DNA from: an uncultured Bacteroidia bacterium
GTDB taxonomy: Bacteria; Bacteroidota; Bacteroidia; Bacteroidales; UBA932
DNA: 64,000 bases
Assembly: GCA_902801205.1 (NCBI GenBank)
Contig: CADCHE010000001.1
Location: 1 to 64,000, forward strand
Reading direction: 5' to 3'
Both the position numbers and the translations under genes were made by a program. Below are positions 34,214 through 42,512 of this stretch, piece after piece. The notes below the pieces were generated by a model. That model had not been told where the DNA came from and did not search any database. It saw nothing but the letters and a program-made list of their open reading frames with translations. How positions within the stretch are numbered: position 1 is the stretch's first letter; every line of letters starts with the position of its first letter.

Positions 34214-35437
34214 ATGAGAAAGTTCCTGTCGCTGGCAGCATTGCTGCTGTGCGTGAGCGGCCTGGCGCAGAGCGTCAAGGTCACCAATCCGAAGCGCTGC
34301 GGGATGGATCCCGACCGCCTTTCGCTGGTGGACGGCGTGATCGAGGGGGCCATCCGGGAAGGTGCCGTGCCCGGTGCCGTCCTGTCCGTCGTACGCGGCG
34401 ACCGGATCGTCTACCTCAAGGCTTACGGCAACAAGTCCGTCGTCCCGGATACGGTGAAGATGACGGTGGAAACGATGTTCGACCTGGCTTCGCTGAGCAA
34501 GTGCGTGGGCACGACGCTCTCTTTCATGCAGTTGATTGAAAACGGCCAGGTGCGGCTGACCGACAACGTCGACCGTTACATCCCCGGTTTCAAGCCGTGG
34601 ACCGATCCCCAGACGGGCGAGACGGTCGATATCACCGTCCGCGACCTGATGACGCATTCTTCCGGCATCGCCGCCTACTACGACGCGAACCGCATCGTGC
34701 AGCGTTTCGGCGCCAACCAGCCGGATTCGCTGATGCGGGTGATCGCCACCGAAGTGCGCCGGTATTTCCGCCCCGGAACCGGCTTCCTGTACAGCTGCCT
34801 GAACTTCATCACGCTGCAGCACATCCTCGAGAACGTGACGGGGCAGCGCCTGTGCGACTATGCCGCGGAGCATGTCTTTGCACCGCTGGGCCTGCAGCAC
34901 ACCTGCTATTTCCCGCTGCAGGACGACCTGCGCACCCCCGCCGAGCACGCTGACCTGCTTCCGCTGGTGGCGCCGACGGCCGTACAGGCGGACGGGACAC
35001 CCCTGCTGGGAGCCGTCCACGATCCGCTGGCCCGGTTGGCGAACGGAGGCAATTCCGGGAACGCCGGCGTCTTCTCCAATGCTGAAGACCTCTCTCGCAT
35101 CTGCATGGCCATCATGGACGGAGGCGGTAAGATTCTCTCGCCTGCCGCCGTGGAGCTGATGTGCACGATCCCGCCCGAGAACGATCCTGCGGTGGGCCGG
35201 GCGCTGGGCTGGGACAAGAAGAGCCCGCACAGCGGCCCCCGGGGCGACCTGTTCGACCCGGATACGACGCTGGAGCATACCGGTTACACGGGGACCTCGA
35301 TCGTCATCGACATGAAGACGAAGACGGCCGTCATCCTGCTGACGCACCGGGTTCACCCGGTCGACGAGGGCGGCGTCGGGCGGATGCGGGCCCAGGTGGC
35401 CAACATCGTCGCCTCTTCGTTGAAAGACTGGCGATAG
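34214..35437 (+). CDS. Secreted class C beta-lactamase-family serine hydrolase
   Basis: 407 aa with a signal peptide. PF00144 motifs: nucleophile Ser93 in SLSKCVG (SxxK), FLYSCLNF (YxN) and LEHTGYTGT (HTG in place of KTG). The family includes esterases, D-aminopeptidases and penicillin-binding-protein-like enzymes; sequence alone does not separate these from a true beta-lactamase. It lies between the EEP gene (2 bp) and the GH97 gene (13 bp), forming an operon of three. Confidence 0.88.
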   Translation: MRKFLSLAALLLCVSGLAQSVKVTNPKRCGMDPDRLSLVDGVIEGAIREGAVPGAVLSVVRGDRIVYLKAYGNKSVVPDTVKMTVETMFDLASLSKCVGTTLSFMQLIENGQVRLTDNVDRYIPGFKPWTDPQTGETVDITVRDLMTHSSGIAAYYDANRIVQRFGANQPDSLMRVIATEVRRYFRPGTGFLYSCLNFITLQHILENVTGQRLCDYAAEHVFAPLGLQHTCYFPLQDDLRTPAEHADLLPLVAPTAVQADGTPLLGAVHDPLARLANGGNSGNAGVFSNAEDLSRICMAIMDGGGKILSPAAVELMCTIPPENDPAVGRALGWDKKSPHSGPRGDLFDPDTTLEHTGYTGTSIVIDMKTKTAVILLTHRVHPVDEGGVGRMRAQVANIVASSLKDWR

Positions 35438-35450
35438 GCCCGGTCCGTTC

Positions 35451-37340
35451 ATGAAAGGGATCCGTCTTGAACTCCTGCTGCTCGGGATTTTCCTGGCCAT
35501 TTCGCCCTGCGGCGGGTCCGGGAACATGGCGTCCCGTTTCTCCAAAAGGATGGCGAGCCCTGCGGGTCATGTCCGTGCAGAAGTTTTTGCAAGGGACGGT
35601 AACCTGCTGTATTCCATTACGTTCCATAGGGAGGACGTGATCCTGCCTTCCGCCCTTGGCATCGTGGTCGATGGAGACACGGTCGGGTGTGATGCAAAGA
35701 TAAGATACCTGGGCAGGAGAACCATCCGGGAGACGTATCCCACCCGCGGTTTTCACGACAAGGCCGTCAACCGGTCCGTCCGGTATGAGTTCGCCCTGCA
35801 GCGAGGCCGACGGAGTGCGAGGCTGCAATTCCAGTTGTCGGAAGAGGGCGTTGCGTACCGGTATCTTTGGGACGAAGACCGGCCTGTCAGGATCGGGGGA
35901 GAACTGTCATCCTTCCGACCGCCCGAGGCGACCCCCGTATGGTTCTTTGAGCGGCCGAACAGTTGGAAGTTGAAATCTTATGCCGGGCTTTGGACGGAAA
36001 CGGTGTCCGACAGCCTCGGCAGCATCTCTCCGGAAGGGCCGGTGCAGGGTGCCCCGCTCGTGTTTGCGCTTCCTTCCGGGAAATACATGGCGCTGACGGA
36101 GGCGGCTTTGTATCACTACAGCGGCATGCGCTTCCGTGCGGATGCGGAAGGATCCCTCACGGCCGATTTTACGGAAGGCGCAAAAGGTTTCGAGGTCGCA
36201 GCCCAAGGACAAACCCCGTGGCGGGTGATCCTCCTGGCCTCGGACCTGGACGGTCTGGTATCTTCCGACCTGCTGTCGAATCTGAATCCTCCGCCGGACA
36301 TCGAGGGGGCCTGGACCGATGTGGGAGGAACGTGCGCCTGGAGCTGGTGGTCGGATACCTCTTCGCCCGAGGATCCGGAAAAGGAAAGAAAGGTGACGGA
36401 CCAGGCGGCGGCGCTGGGCTGCCGGTGGTCCCTGATCGATGAAGGCTGGGAGAAGTGGCCCCTCAAGTGGTCGCAGCTCAGGGAGATCTGCGCTCATGCC
36501 CGGGAGAACAAGGTGGGGGTTTTCGTGTGGAAGCACCAGGCGGAAATCTCCGATACGACCGCTGACTATTTGCCTTTGAGGACGTTCCTGGACAGCCTGG
36601 TCTCGTGCGGCGTCTCCGGCGTCAAGGTCGATTTCTTCAATGGTGAAACGAAGGCCCTTGTGGACCTGCAGGAAGCGATCCTCTCCGAAGCCGCGCGGCG
36701 TGGCCTGCTGTTCCTGTTCCACGGATGCCAGAAACCGACCGGAGAATTCCGAAGATATCCGAACGAAATCACCCGGGAGGCGATCCGGGGTTTGGAACTC
36801 AACAAGATGGGGCGCCCCCTTCCCGCTGCACACAATGTGGCGTTGGTGTTTACACGATGCATTCTCGGCAATGCTGATTATACCCCCATCGGATTCTCGA
36901 ATCCCGGGAACACGACCTGGGCCCACCAGCTGGCGACGGCGTACGCTTTCACCTCTCCGATGACCGTCATTGCGGAAAGTCCCGGTGCATTGCTGTCCAC
37001 CCCCGCTTACGCTCCCGCCCTTCCTTTCATCAGGGAAATGCCCACTTGCTGGGACGAGACGCGGGTCCTTCCCGGAAGCGACATCTCGAAGCGGGCCCTC
37101 CTGGCGCGGAGAAAGGGGAATACATGGTATGTCATCGCCCTGAACGGAGAGGAGCCGGCCGTCGTGGATGTCCGGCTGGATTTCCTTCCCGAAGGCCGTT
37201 GGCGCGGCTGCGGGCTGCTCGATTCGCCGGACCGGACCTTCGTCTCCTGCGAGGATGCCTTCCTTTCCGGCGGCACCCTGACCGTCAAACTGTCCGCAGG
37301 CGGCGGAGCGCTCTGGCGGCTGGACCGGGAAGCGCGGTGA
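35451..37340 (+). CDS. GH97 glycosidase, probably retaining (alpha-galactosidase-like)
   Basis: 629 aa with a signal peptide. A GH97 N-terminal beta-super-sandwich (about 40-270) is followed by the TIM barrel (GGTCAWSWWSDT, LIDEGWEKW, VFVWKHQAEI) and a C-terminal sandwich. Asp394 in VSGVKVDFFNGE occupies the position of the nucleophile of retaining GH97 alpha-galactosidases. Inverting SusB-type members lack this residue and use glutamates instead. I therefore infer a retaining alpha-galactosidase-type enzyme. Downstream there are about 1.1 kb without a clear gene. Confidence 0.88.
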   Translation: MKGIRLELLLLGIFLAISPCGGSGNMASRFSKRMASPAGHVRAEVFARDGNLLYSITFHREDVILPSALGIVVDGDTVGCDAKIRYLGRRTIRETYPTRGFHDKAVNRSVRYEFALQRGRRSARLQFQLSEEGVAYRYLWDEDRPVRIGGELSSFRPPEATPVWFFERPNSWKLKSYAGLWTETVSDSLGSISPEGPVQGAPLVFALPSGKYMALTEAALYHYSGMRFRADAEGSLTADFTEGAKGFEVAAQGQTPWRVILLASDLDGLVSSDLLSNLNPPPDIEGAWTDVGGTCAWSWWSDTSSPEDPEKERKVTDQAAALGCRWSLIDEGWEKWPLKWSQLREICAHARENKVGVFVWKHQAEISDTTADYLPLRTFLDSLVSCGVSGVKVDFFNGETKALVDLQEAILSEAARRGLLFLFHGCQKPTGEFRRYPNEITREAIRGLELNKMGRPLPAAHNVALVFTRCILGNADYTPIGFSNPGNTTWAHQLATAYAFTSPMTVIAESPGALLSTPAYAPALPFIREMPTCWDETRVLPGSDISKRALLARRKGNTWYVIALNGEEPAVVDVRLDFLPEGRWRGCGLLDSPDRTFVSCEDAFLSGGTLTVKLSAGGGALWRLDREAR

Positions 37341-37439
37341 TACGCCTGCCGGAGGGGGCCGGGGCGCTGCACTGATTAGCGGTCGCTTCCCGCCCGGGGG
37401 AGGTCGCTCCATGGAATCGGCCCTGGAAGGGGCTTCAGG

Positions 37440-37534
37440 TGTCGCGACCTCCCCGGGAAGGGGCGAAATAGGGCTGTATCAGCGAGGTCGCGACAAGTTT
37501 TCGGTCCCACAGGGCATTCCGGCTGTCGCGACCT
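37440..37534. repeat. Three copies of TGTCGCGACCT, one inverted
   Basis: The 11-mer occurs at 37440-37450 and 37524-37534 on the plus strand and inverted at 37485-37495. Related GGTCGC sequences occur just upstream. It could be a protein-binding site cluster or part of decayed repeat DNA. The surrounding stretch 37341-38468 carries no gene I can support. Confidence 0.6.
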
Positions 37535-37772
37535 GCTGCATGATGGAGAGGCAGGATCGCTCGCCATGCCGCGGGAGGTGCCGAATGCCATTGGACTTCG
37601 GTCCGGGAGCAGGTGAGAGGATGCTGCAATTCGGCAGCGAAATCCGTCGTGCCCTGAGAGGCGTTGATGCAGGATTGACTTCTCTCCCGATGCTTTTCTT
37701 GCCTCGGCGGCGAAACCGACATGCCTTGCGGGCGATTGTACGGCATGTCTTCTTTACTGCCAAATTGCAGAA

Positions 37773-37826
37773 TGCGGCGGGTTAGAACACGGCGGGTTAG
37801 AATGTGGCGGGCCGGAACGTGGCGGT
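37773..37826 (+). repeat. Tandem GGCGGGTTAGAA-type repeat
   Basis: About three and a half degenerate units of 15-16 bp (CGGCGGGTTAGAACA, CGGCGGGTTAGAATG, TGGCGGGCCGGAACG, TGGCGG). No coding signal; part of the repeat-rich spacer after GH97. Confidence 0.6.
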
Positions 37827-37987
37827 ACAAGATCCTGCCCGATACTTCCCGGGTGCGGACGGCGTTTGCTGTTTACCTTGGAACACGCCGCTCGCGACTT
37901 CGGTCCGGAAGAAATAGGGCGGTTTTTGCGCGCCCGTCTTCGCTTTTTTTGCACTCTGGTCCCCGTTATATTTGCGCGCCCGGCACC

Positions 37988-38016
37988 GCCGCCGCTCGAC
38001 TACCAAGAGCGGCGGC
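37988..38016. other. GC-rich hairpin
   Basis: Perfect 10-bp arms GCCGCCGCTC and GAGCGGCGGC around a 9-nt loop, 9 bp downstream of a TATATTTG box. No T-tract follows, so it is not a standard terminator; function unknown. Confidence 0.5.
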
Positions 38017-38173
38017 TACAACACGGCCGGCTGCGGGGGGCTCCGGGCAAGGGCCTTCCTCCCCGGCCGGTTGTTGCCGGAGATGCTTGCGTGCCTAGTA
38101 GTCTTGCTTGTGTGCCCAGTAGTTCTTCCAGTATTTTTTCATTTCACCGGATTGGAACCTGGCCTGCATCGGA

Positions 38174-38259
38174 GCCGCTCCGGCCTCCTTGGAAAGCCCA
38201 TTCGCCCGGATAGGGATGCGCGTAGCGCAAGTTGGGCTTTCCAAGGAGGCCGGAACGGC
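38174..38259 (+). repeat. Palindromic element copy 2
   Basis: Same organisation and strand as copy 1: ~28-bp arms with one mismatch around ATTCGCCCGGATAGGGA, hairpin TGCGC-GTA-GCGCA and AGTT. The small inner hairpin differs from copies 1 and 3 by a compensated pair change (A-T to G-C). Right of the palindrome it shares a further 30 bp with copy 3 (AAAAGAAGC, GGACACCGAAGGCGACGGC). Confidence 0.85.
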
Positions 38260-38297
38260 GGAAAAGAAGCCGGACACCGAAGGCGACGGCAAGTAGA

Positions 38298-38366
38298 CAG
38301 TCAGGCAAGCAGTCAGGCAAGCAGTCAGGCGAGCAGTCAGGCGAGCAGTCAGGCGAGCAAGCAAGC
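38298..38366 (+). repeat. 12-bp tandem repeat array within copy-2 flank
   Basis: About five units of GTCAGGCRAGCA followed by degenerate AGCAAGC units. In copy 3 the corresponding place is short, so the array looks like a local expansion between two shared flanking blocks. Confidence 0.75.
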
Positions 38367-38382
38367 TGGCGGGCAGGTAGCT

Positions 38383-38399
38383 AGGCAGGGCCTCACTTC
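38383..38399 (+). repeat. 17-mer shared with the 3' end of the GH92 gene
   Basis: AGGCAGGGCCTCACTTC is found here and at 42503-42519, where it includes the stop codon of the GH92 gene. It marks the outer end of the homology between the copy-2 and copy-3 regions. Confidence 0.7.
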
Positions 38400-38468
38400 A
38401 AACCCCGCAGCCCATGGAGATCTGGTCAATCTAATCCAAAAAAAAACGATTCTTTGTTTCAATCACTA

Positions 38469-38938
38469 TTACACCCCACCGTATTGAGTCTCTATTAGTT
38501 CCCATATCTCATGTTCACAGGAATACTCAAAATAATAACGCCCCCAGTCACTCAATCCTATGTTTATTCTCTTTTTATGAATGAGTTTTACGAATCTGTC
38601 AGTAATAGTAATAATAAGTTGATTACCCTTCAACTCATATGATACAAATAATGTTCTTTGCCCTTTCTGGAATGCTTTTTTACGTTCTTAGAATAATATG
38701 GCAATAAATCAACCGAAATATAAGTGGCATCAGAAATAGAATCATATGGATAGTCCGAGGGAAATCCGTCCTTGCAAATGAAAACACTATTTTTGCTTTT
38801 GTTATCACTCATTGCATACATTGTATTAATATATGTCTGTAAACAATGAGAGATCATTCCATCTAAAGATAAGCTACTCTGTCCAAATAGTTGATTTGAT
38901 AATGTAATATAGATAATAAGAATTAAATATTTTTTCAT
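38469..38938 (-). CDS. Secreted protein of unknown function, read through a possible -1 frameshift
   Basis: The zero frame starts at 38938 with a signal peptide (MKKYLILIIYITLSNQLFGQ) and stops after 102 codons. At 38675-38681 the minus strand reads A AAA AAG in phase with the codons, the classic -1 slippery heptamer. A -1 shift there continues KKAFQKGQRTLFVSYELKG and another ~55 residues to TAA at 38469, giving about 156 aa with a coherent composition. The alternative is a one-base indel in the A6 run. The gene is much more AT-rich than its surroundings. No family recognised. Confidence 0.6.
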
Positions 38939-38948
38939 ATTCTATCGT

Positions 38949-39360
38949 TTGGGGTTCACAAATCTTTTCATTAAGTACGTGTCGCTGGACACCAGGAACG
39001 CCGCAGTGAAATGCGTATCCTCCAGGAACCCTTCGATAACCAACGACTACAACCGGATGATCTCGACTCTCGATTCCTTGAAATGGAGCCTTTTCAGGGA
39101 GTTCAAGGCTACGGAACCGGCCGAGGGCTACACGAAGGAGCAGAACGACAGCCTGGACTTCATCCTCACCACGAAGATGAACGACACGATACTCGAACAG
39201 ATACACAGGATGGCCCCCCCTGCACACAGGCGACTTCATAGGCCTGAGCTGCATCTACAACCTGATGTCGATGGGCCTTGACAAGGAAGCCAAGTCGCTG
39301 TTCCAGACGATGGACGAGAGCATCCGCAACCGGGAGGAACTGTCAAGGCTCAATCTGTAG
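38949..39360 (+). pseudogene. Frameshifted gene fragment, unknown function
   Basis: A GC-normal fragment without a convincing start reads KYVSLDTRNAAVKC, SLKWSLFREFKATEP and on to ILEQIHRMAP; then a run of seven C (39214-39220) breaks the frame. With one C fewer the frame continues LHTGDFIGLSCIYNLMSMG to TAG at 39358. It looks like the 3' part of a larger gene whose 5' part has been lost, perhaps when the adjacent AT-rich gene arrived. A sequencing error in the C-run is possible. Confidence 0.55.
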
Positions 39361-39381
39361 CTTTCCCATCCTGACCGTCCG

Positions 39382-42240
39382 TCAATTACTGATTTTCAAA
39401 GGATTCCATTTGGTGTTCCACTGTCCCCAGGAGAATCCCTCCCCGATTCCGTAGGCATAGCCGATGTACTGTTGCCTGGACAGGTCGATGTGCCCACGGC
39501 CATCCCCGCTCAGTCCGACATTGTGGAGCCCGCTGCCGAGTTTCCCCGTCAGCCTCCTGTATTCATGGAACTTAAGGCCGTCCGAGGAGGCCCAGATCTG
39601 GAGGTAAGCCGAGGACGAGATGCAGTTCACGGCCTGGAGGGCTATGAATTTCTCCATCTGGGGGCAGTACTTGACGTCGCAATGGTCGGCCGCCGAAAGG
39701 TTGCTCGTATTGACCGCCGTCCCATGGAAGGTGAGATGGGCGGGCCAGAGAGGATCGTCGGCCGGGGCTGTCGCAACCCTGGTGCTGCCCTTGCCGTCGT
39801 TCCAGGTGTAGTACATGTACAAGGTGCCGTCCTTTTCGACCATGCTCGGCCCGCCGGCGCCCCACTGGGTCTTGTCCCCGTCGTAAGTCACGACCGGTTC
39901 GACTGGACCGCCTCCCCAGCCGCTGCCGTCCCATTTCTCCCATGGACCCCTGGGATCCCTGGAGCGGGACATGTACACATGGTTCTCCACCATGGCGGGG
40001 TTCTCCGTGGACGTGTAGCCGAGATAGTAGTAGTCCCCGAGCTTGATGACGCCGGGATCGCAGCACGAGAACTCGTCCCTCGCCCCCTTGGTGGGCTTGA
40101 GCACCATCTCCTCTTCAGACCACGTGTGCCCCCCGTCGGTGCTGTGCCAGTAGGCTACCTGGTCCCAGTACACGCCGTGAAGACCGGCCTCGGTGTCATA
40201 GTTTATGACTACATAGGGCGCCCCGGTGGTTTCTTCCCCGTCCTGGAAGGAGCGGATGTCCCTTCCTGGGATGGAGGCCTTCACGCCGGCGAACCAGACG
40301 CCCGCTTTCTCACTTCCCCGGCCAAGGGTGAGAAGGTAGCGGCCCGCAGGGAACGTTGAAGAATCTTCATTCCAGACCTCGCACCATGAATTGTCCTGCA
40401 TCTGGATGAAGCGCTTGCTGGCGATGGGAGGCCTGGAGACGGTCGTCGCGTAGGAAGAATCCCACTCGTACAAGGACATCGTCATGGATTCAGTCCCGTT
40501 GGTGTTCCATGTAGGGCAATATGCCTGGACGTCGTAGAAGGGCTTGTCCGTGGTGAAGGCGATCCCGACTTCGACCTTGGCGAGCTCCACGGGGAGGGTT
40601 CCTTCGTCCACGAACAGCTTCTCTCCCAGGTCGTCGACGAAAGTCGAGCCGCTGGCGGCGAACCACGCATCTAACGAGCCGTCATCGTTGATGATTATGG
40701 ACGGGCCGTAGCGGTAGGTCCCGGCCTTGTAGATGTCCCAGCCGGCTTCGGCGGTGAACTTGTACTCGTTCTTCACCTCGGGCTCCGGCTCCTGCTTCCC
40801 GTCGTCGGCAGGGGCCTCCTTGCCACAGGACAAGAGCAGCGCGAGGCATGAGATCACGGAAAAGAATCTCCGGATCAGGGGAAACAGCCTGTAGGGCATG
40901 TAACGGAACGGAGTGTCCACGCGGGCGGGAGACTTCACCACCGAGCGTTCATGGCTGAATGCGAGGAACGTGCGCTCGGAATGATAGGAACCCATGCCGG
41001 AATTGCCGACGCCGCCGAACGGGAGCCGCGGGTTGACCACATGCATTATCGTGTCATTGATGCACGCCCCGCCGGACGAGGTCTTCCCGATGAGGTCCCA
41101 GCCTGCCGCCGAACGGCCGAAATAGTAGAAGGCCAGCGGTTTTTCACGGGCCGTGACGAAGTCCGCCACCTCATTCCGGTCCTTGAAAGTGAGGATCGGG
41201 AATATGGGCCCGAAGATCTCCTCCTGCATCACCGGGGCGTCGGGAGACACCCCGTCAAGGAGGGTCGGTTCTATCCACAGCCTGTCCCTGTCGCTGCGCC
41301 CTCCGCAAACCACCTTGCCGTCCTTGAGATAACCGACGACGCGGTCGAAAGCCTTGGCGCGTACCATGTGGACATATTCCCCGGAATCCTCGGTTCCCTC
41401 CGGATAGAGTTCCGACACGCTCCTGCGGAACTCTTCGACGAACCGGTCCTTGATGTCCTCATGGAGGAAGAGGTAGTCGGGGGCTATGCAGGTCTGGCCG
41501 GAGTTGAGGCACTTCCCCCACGCGATCCTCCTGGCCGCCACCCCTATGTCGGCATCCCTGTCCACGATGCACGGGCTCTTGCCTCCCAGCTCGAGCACCA
41601 TCGGGGTCAGGTAGGGAGCCTGCGCAGCGGCGGCGACCTTCGCAAGGGACGGGCTCCCTGTCAGGAACACCATGTCGAACCTTATGGCGAAAAGAGCCGC
41701 GTTCACTTCGCGGTTGCCCTGGACCACCGCGACATGGTCTTCTTCGAAGGTGTCCTTGATGAAGGCTGCAAGGGTCGCCGACACGTTCGGGACGTACGGA
41801 GACGGCTTCAGCACTGCAGTACAGCCTGCCGCCACCGCCCCGACCAGGGGGCTCAGCAGAAGCTGGACGGGATAATTCCATGGGGCGACGATGAGGGTGC
41901 ATCCCATGGGCTCCCTGACTATGTGGCTGGTCGAAGGGAAGAGGGATAGAGGGGTCCGCCTGGAACGTTTCCGAGACCACCTGCCTACGTGTGAGATGGC
42001 ATCCTTCAACTCATTGAACACAAGGCCAATCTCAGTCATGAAGGCTTCTTCCCTGCACTTGTGCAAGTCCTTCCAGAGAGCTTCGTACAAGGGCTCCTCC
42101 CATTTTCGCAGGCCATCCCGGAAAGCGATGAGCCTTTCTTTGCGCCAGGGGATGCCGCGGGTGGTGCCAGTGGCATAGAAACGGCGCTGACTTTCAACTG
42201 TTTTCGCTATCTTTTCTGGGGATGTATTCTGAATTTCCAT
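39382..42240 (-). CDS. Class 3 aldehyde dehydrogenase fused in frame to a lipoprotein beta-propeller
   Basis: 952 aa. Residues 1-445 are a complete class 3 (fatty-type) aldehyde dehydrogenase: APWNYPVQL, Glu217 in LELGGK, nucleophile Cys251 in NSGQTC, EEIFGP and a normal C-terminus (PFRYMPYRLFPLIRR). Without a stop it runs into a lipoprotein signal (SVISCLALLLSCGKE, Cys472) and a ~480-residue exported domain with GH43/sialidase-like propeller motifs (DPGVIKLGDYYYLGYTS, WGAGGPSMVEKDG). Met448 could start the lipoprotein separately (39382-40899, 505 aa). A cytosolic enzyme joined to an export signal makes no biological sense as one product, so internal initiation or an accidental fusion is likely. 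Confidence 0.75.
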   Translation of the reverse strand: MEIQNTSPEKIAKTVESQRRFYATGTTRGIPWRKERLIAFRDGLRKWEEPLYEALWKDLHKCREEAFMTEIGLVFNELKDAISHVGRWSRKRSRRTPLSLFPSTSHIVREPMGCTLIVAPWNYPVQLLLSPLVGAVAAGCTAVLKPSPYVPNVSATLAAFIKDTFEEDHVAVVQGNREVNAALFAIRFDMVFLTGSPSLAKVAAAAQAPYLTPMVLELGGKSPCIVDRDADIGVAARRIAWGKCLNSGQTCIAPDYLFLHEDIKDRFVEEFRRSVSELYPEGTEDSGEYVHMVRAKAFDRVVGYLKDGKVVCGGRSDRDRLWIEPTLLDGVSPDAPVMQEEIFGPIFPILTFKDRNEVADFVTAREKPLAFYYFGRSAAGWDLIGKTSSGGACINDTIMHVVNPRLPFGGVGNSGMGSYHSERTFLAFSHERSVVKSPARVDTPFRYMPYRLFPLIRRFFSVISCLALLLSCGKEAPADDGKQEPEPEVKNEYKFTAEAGWDIYKAGTYRYGPSIIINDDGSLDAWFAASGSTFVDDLGEKLFVDEGTLPVELAKVEVGIAFTTDKPFYDVQAYCPTWNTNGTESMTMSLYEWDSSYATTVSRPPIASKRFIQMQDNSWCEVWNEDSSTFPAGRYLLTLGRGSEKAGVWFAGVKASIPGRDIRSFQDGEETTGAPYVVINYDTEAGLHGVYWDQVAYWHSTDGGHTWSEEEMVLKPTKGARDEFSCCDPGVIKLGDYYYLGYTSTENPAMVENHVYMSRSRDPRGPWEKWDGSGWGGGPVEPVVTYDGDKTQWGAGGPSMVEKDGTLYMYYTWNDGKGSTRVATAPADDPLWPAHLTFHGTAVNTSNLSAADHCDVKYCPQMEKFIALQAVNCISSSAYLQIWASSDGLKFHEYRRLTGKLGSGLHNVGLSGDGRGHIDLSRQQYIGYAYGIGEGFSWGQWNTKWNPLKISN

Positions 42241-42286
42241 GTGCCGATGATTTCTTATTACAGGGCGTTTCCGTGGCCCATAAACA

Positions 42287-42294
42287 CAAAATTA
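42287..42294 (-). promoter_or_regulatory. -7 box of the aldehyde dehydrogenase gene
   Basis: TAATTTTG on the minus strand (TAnnTTTG), 46 bp before the start at 42240. The -33 region has no clear TTTG. Confidence 0.5.
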
Positions 42295-42348
42295 CAAAAC
42301 AACCTTGGGTTTTTTACTAACTTGCACTCGATATTAAACGTAAGACTC

Positions 42349-42384
42349 ATGAAAAAGTTGTTTACATTGATTGCAATCGGAGCC
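42349..42384 (+). pseudogene. Start of a secreted-protein gene cut off by palindrome copy 3
   Basis: ATG at 42349 begins MKKLFTLIAIGA, a textbook signal-peptide start preceded by an AT-rich leader with TAACTTGC. After 12 codons the sequence passes into the palindromic element; the frame stays open to 42561 but reads only element and antisense GH92 sequence. It seems to be the relic of a gene interrupted or deleted at the element boundary. Confidence 0.5.
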
Positions 42385-42467
42385 GTCCCGGCCTCCTTGG
42401 AAAGCCCATTCGCCCGGATAGGGATGCACGCAGTGCAAGTTGGGCTTTCCAAGGAGGCCGGAACGGC
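42382..42467 (+). repeat. Palindromic element copy 3
   Basis: Arms of 28 bp with one mismatch surround ATTCGCCCGGATAGGGA, hairpin TGCAC-GCA-GTGCA and AGTT. Very similar to copy 2, including the right flank. It lies 45 bp beyond the stop of the GH92 gene and directly after a truncated signal-peptide coding start. Confidence 0.87.
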
Positions 42468-42512
42468 GGAAAAGAAGCGGGACACCGAAGGCGACGGCTG
42501 GCAGGCAGGGCC

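Noticed and set aside
37435-37830. 131-codon minus-strand open frame in the GH97 downstream spacer
   Set aside because: It reads through tandem and inverted repeats, has no convincing start or domain, and its composition is that of non-coding repeat DNA.
38298-38366. CRISPR-like array
   Set aside because: Units are 12 bp with no spacers between repeats, and no cas genes are present; it is a simple tandem repeat.
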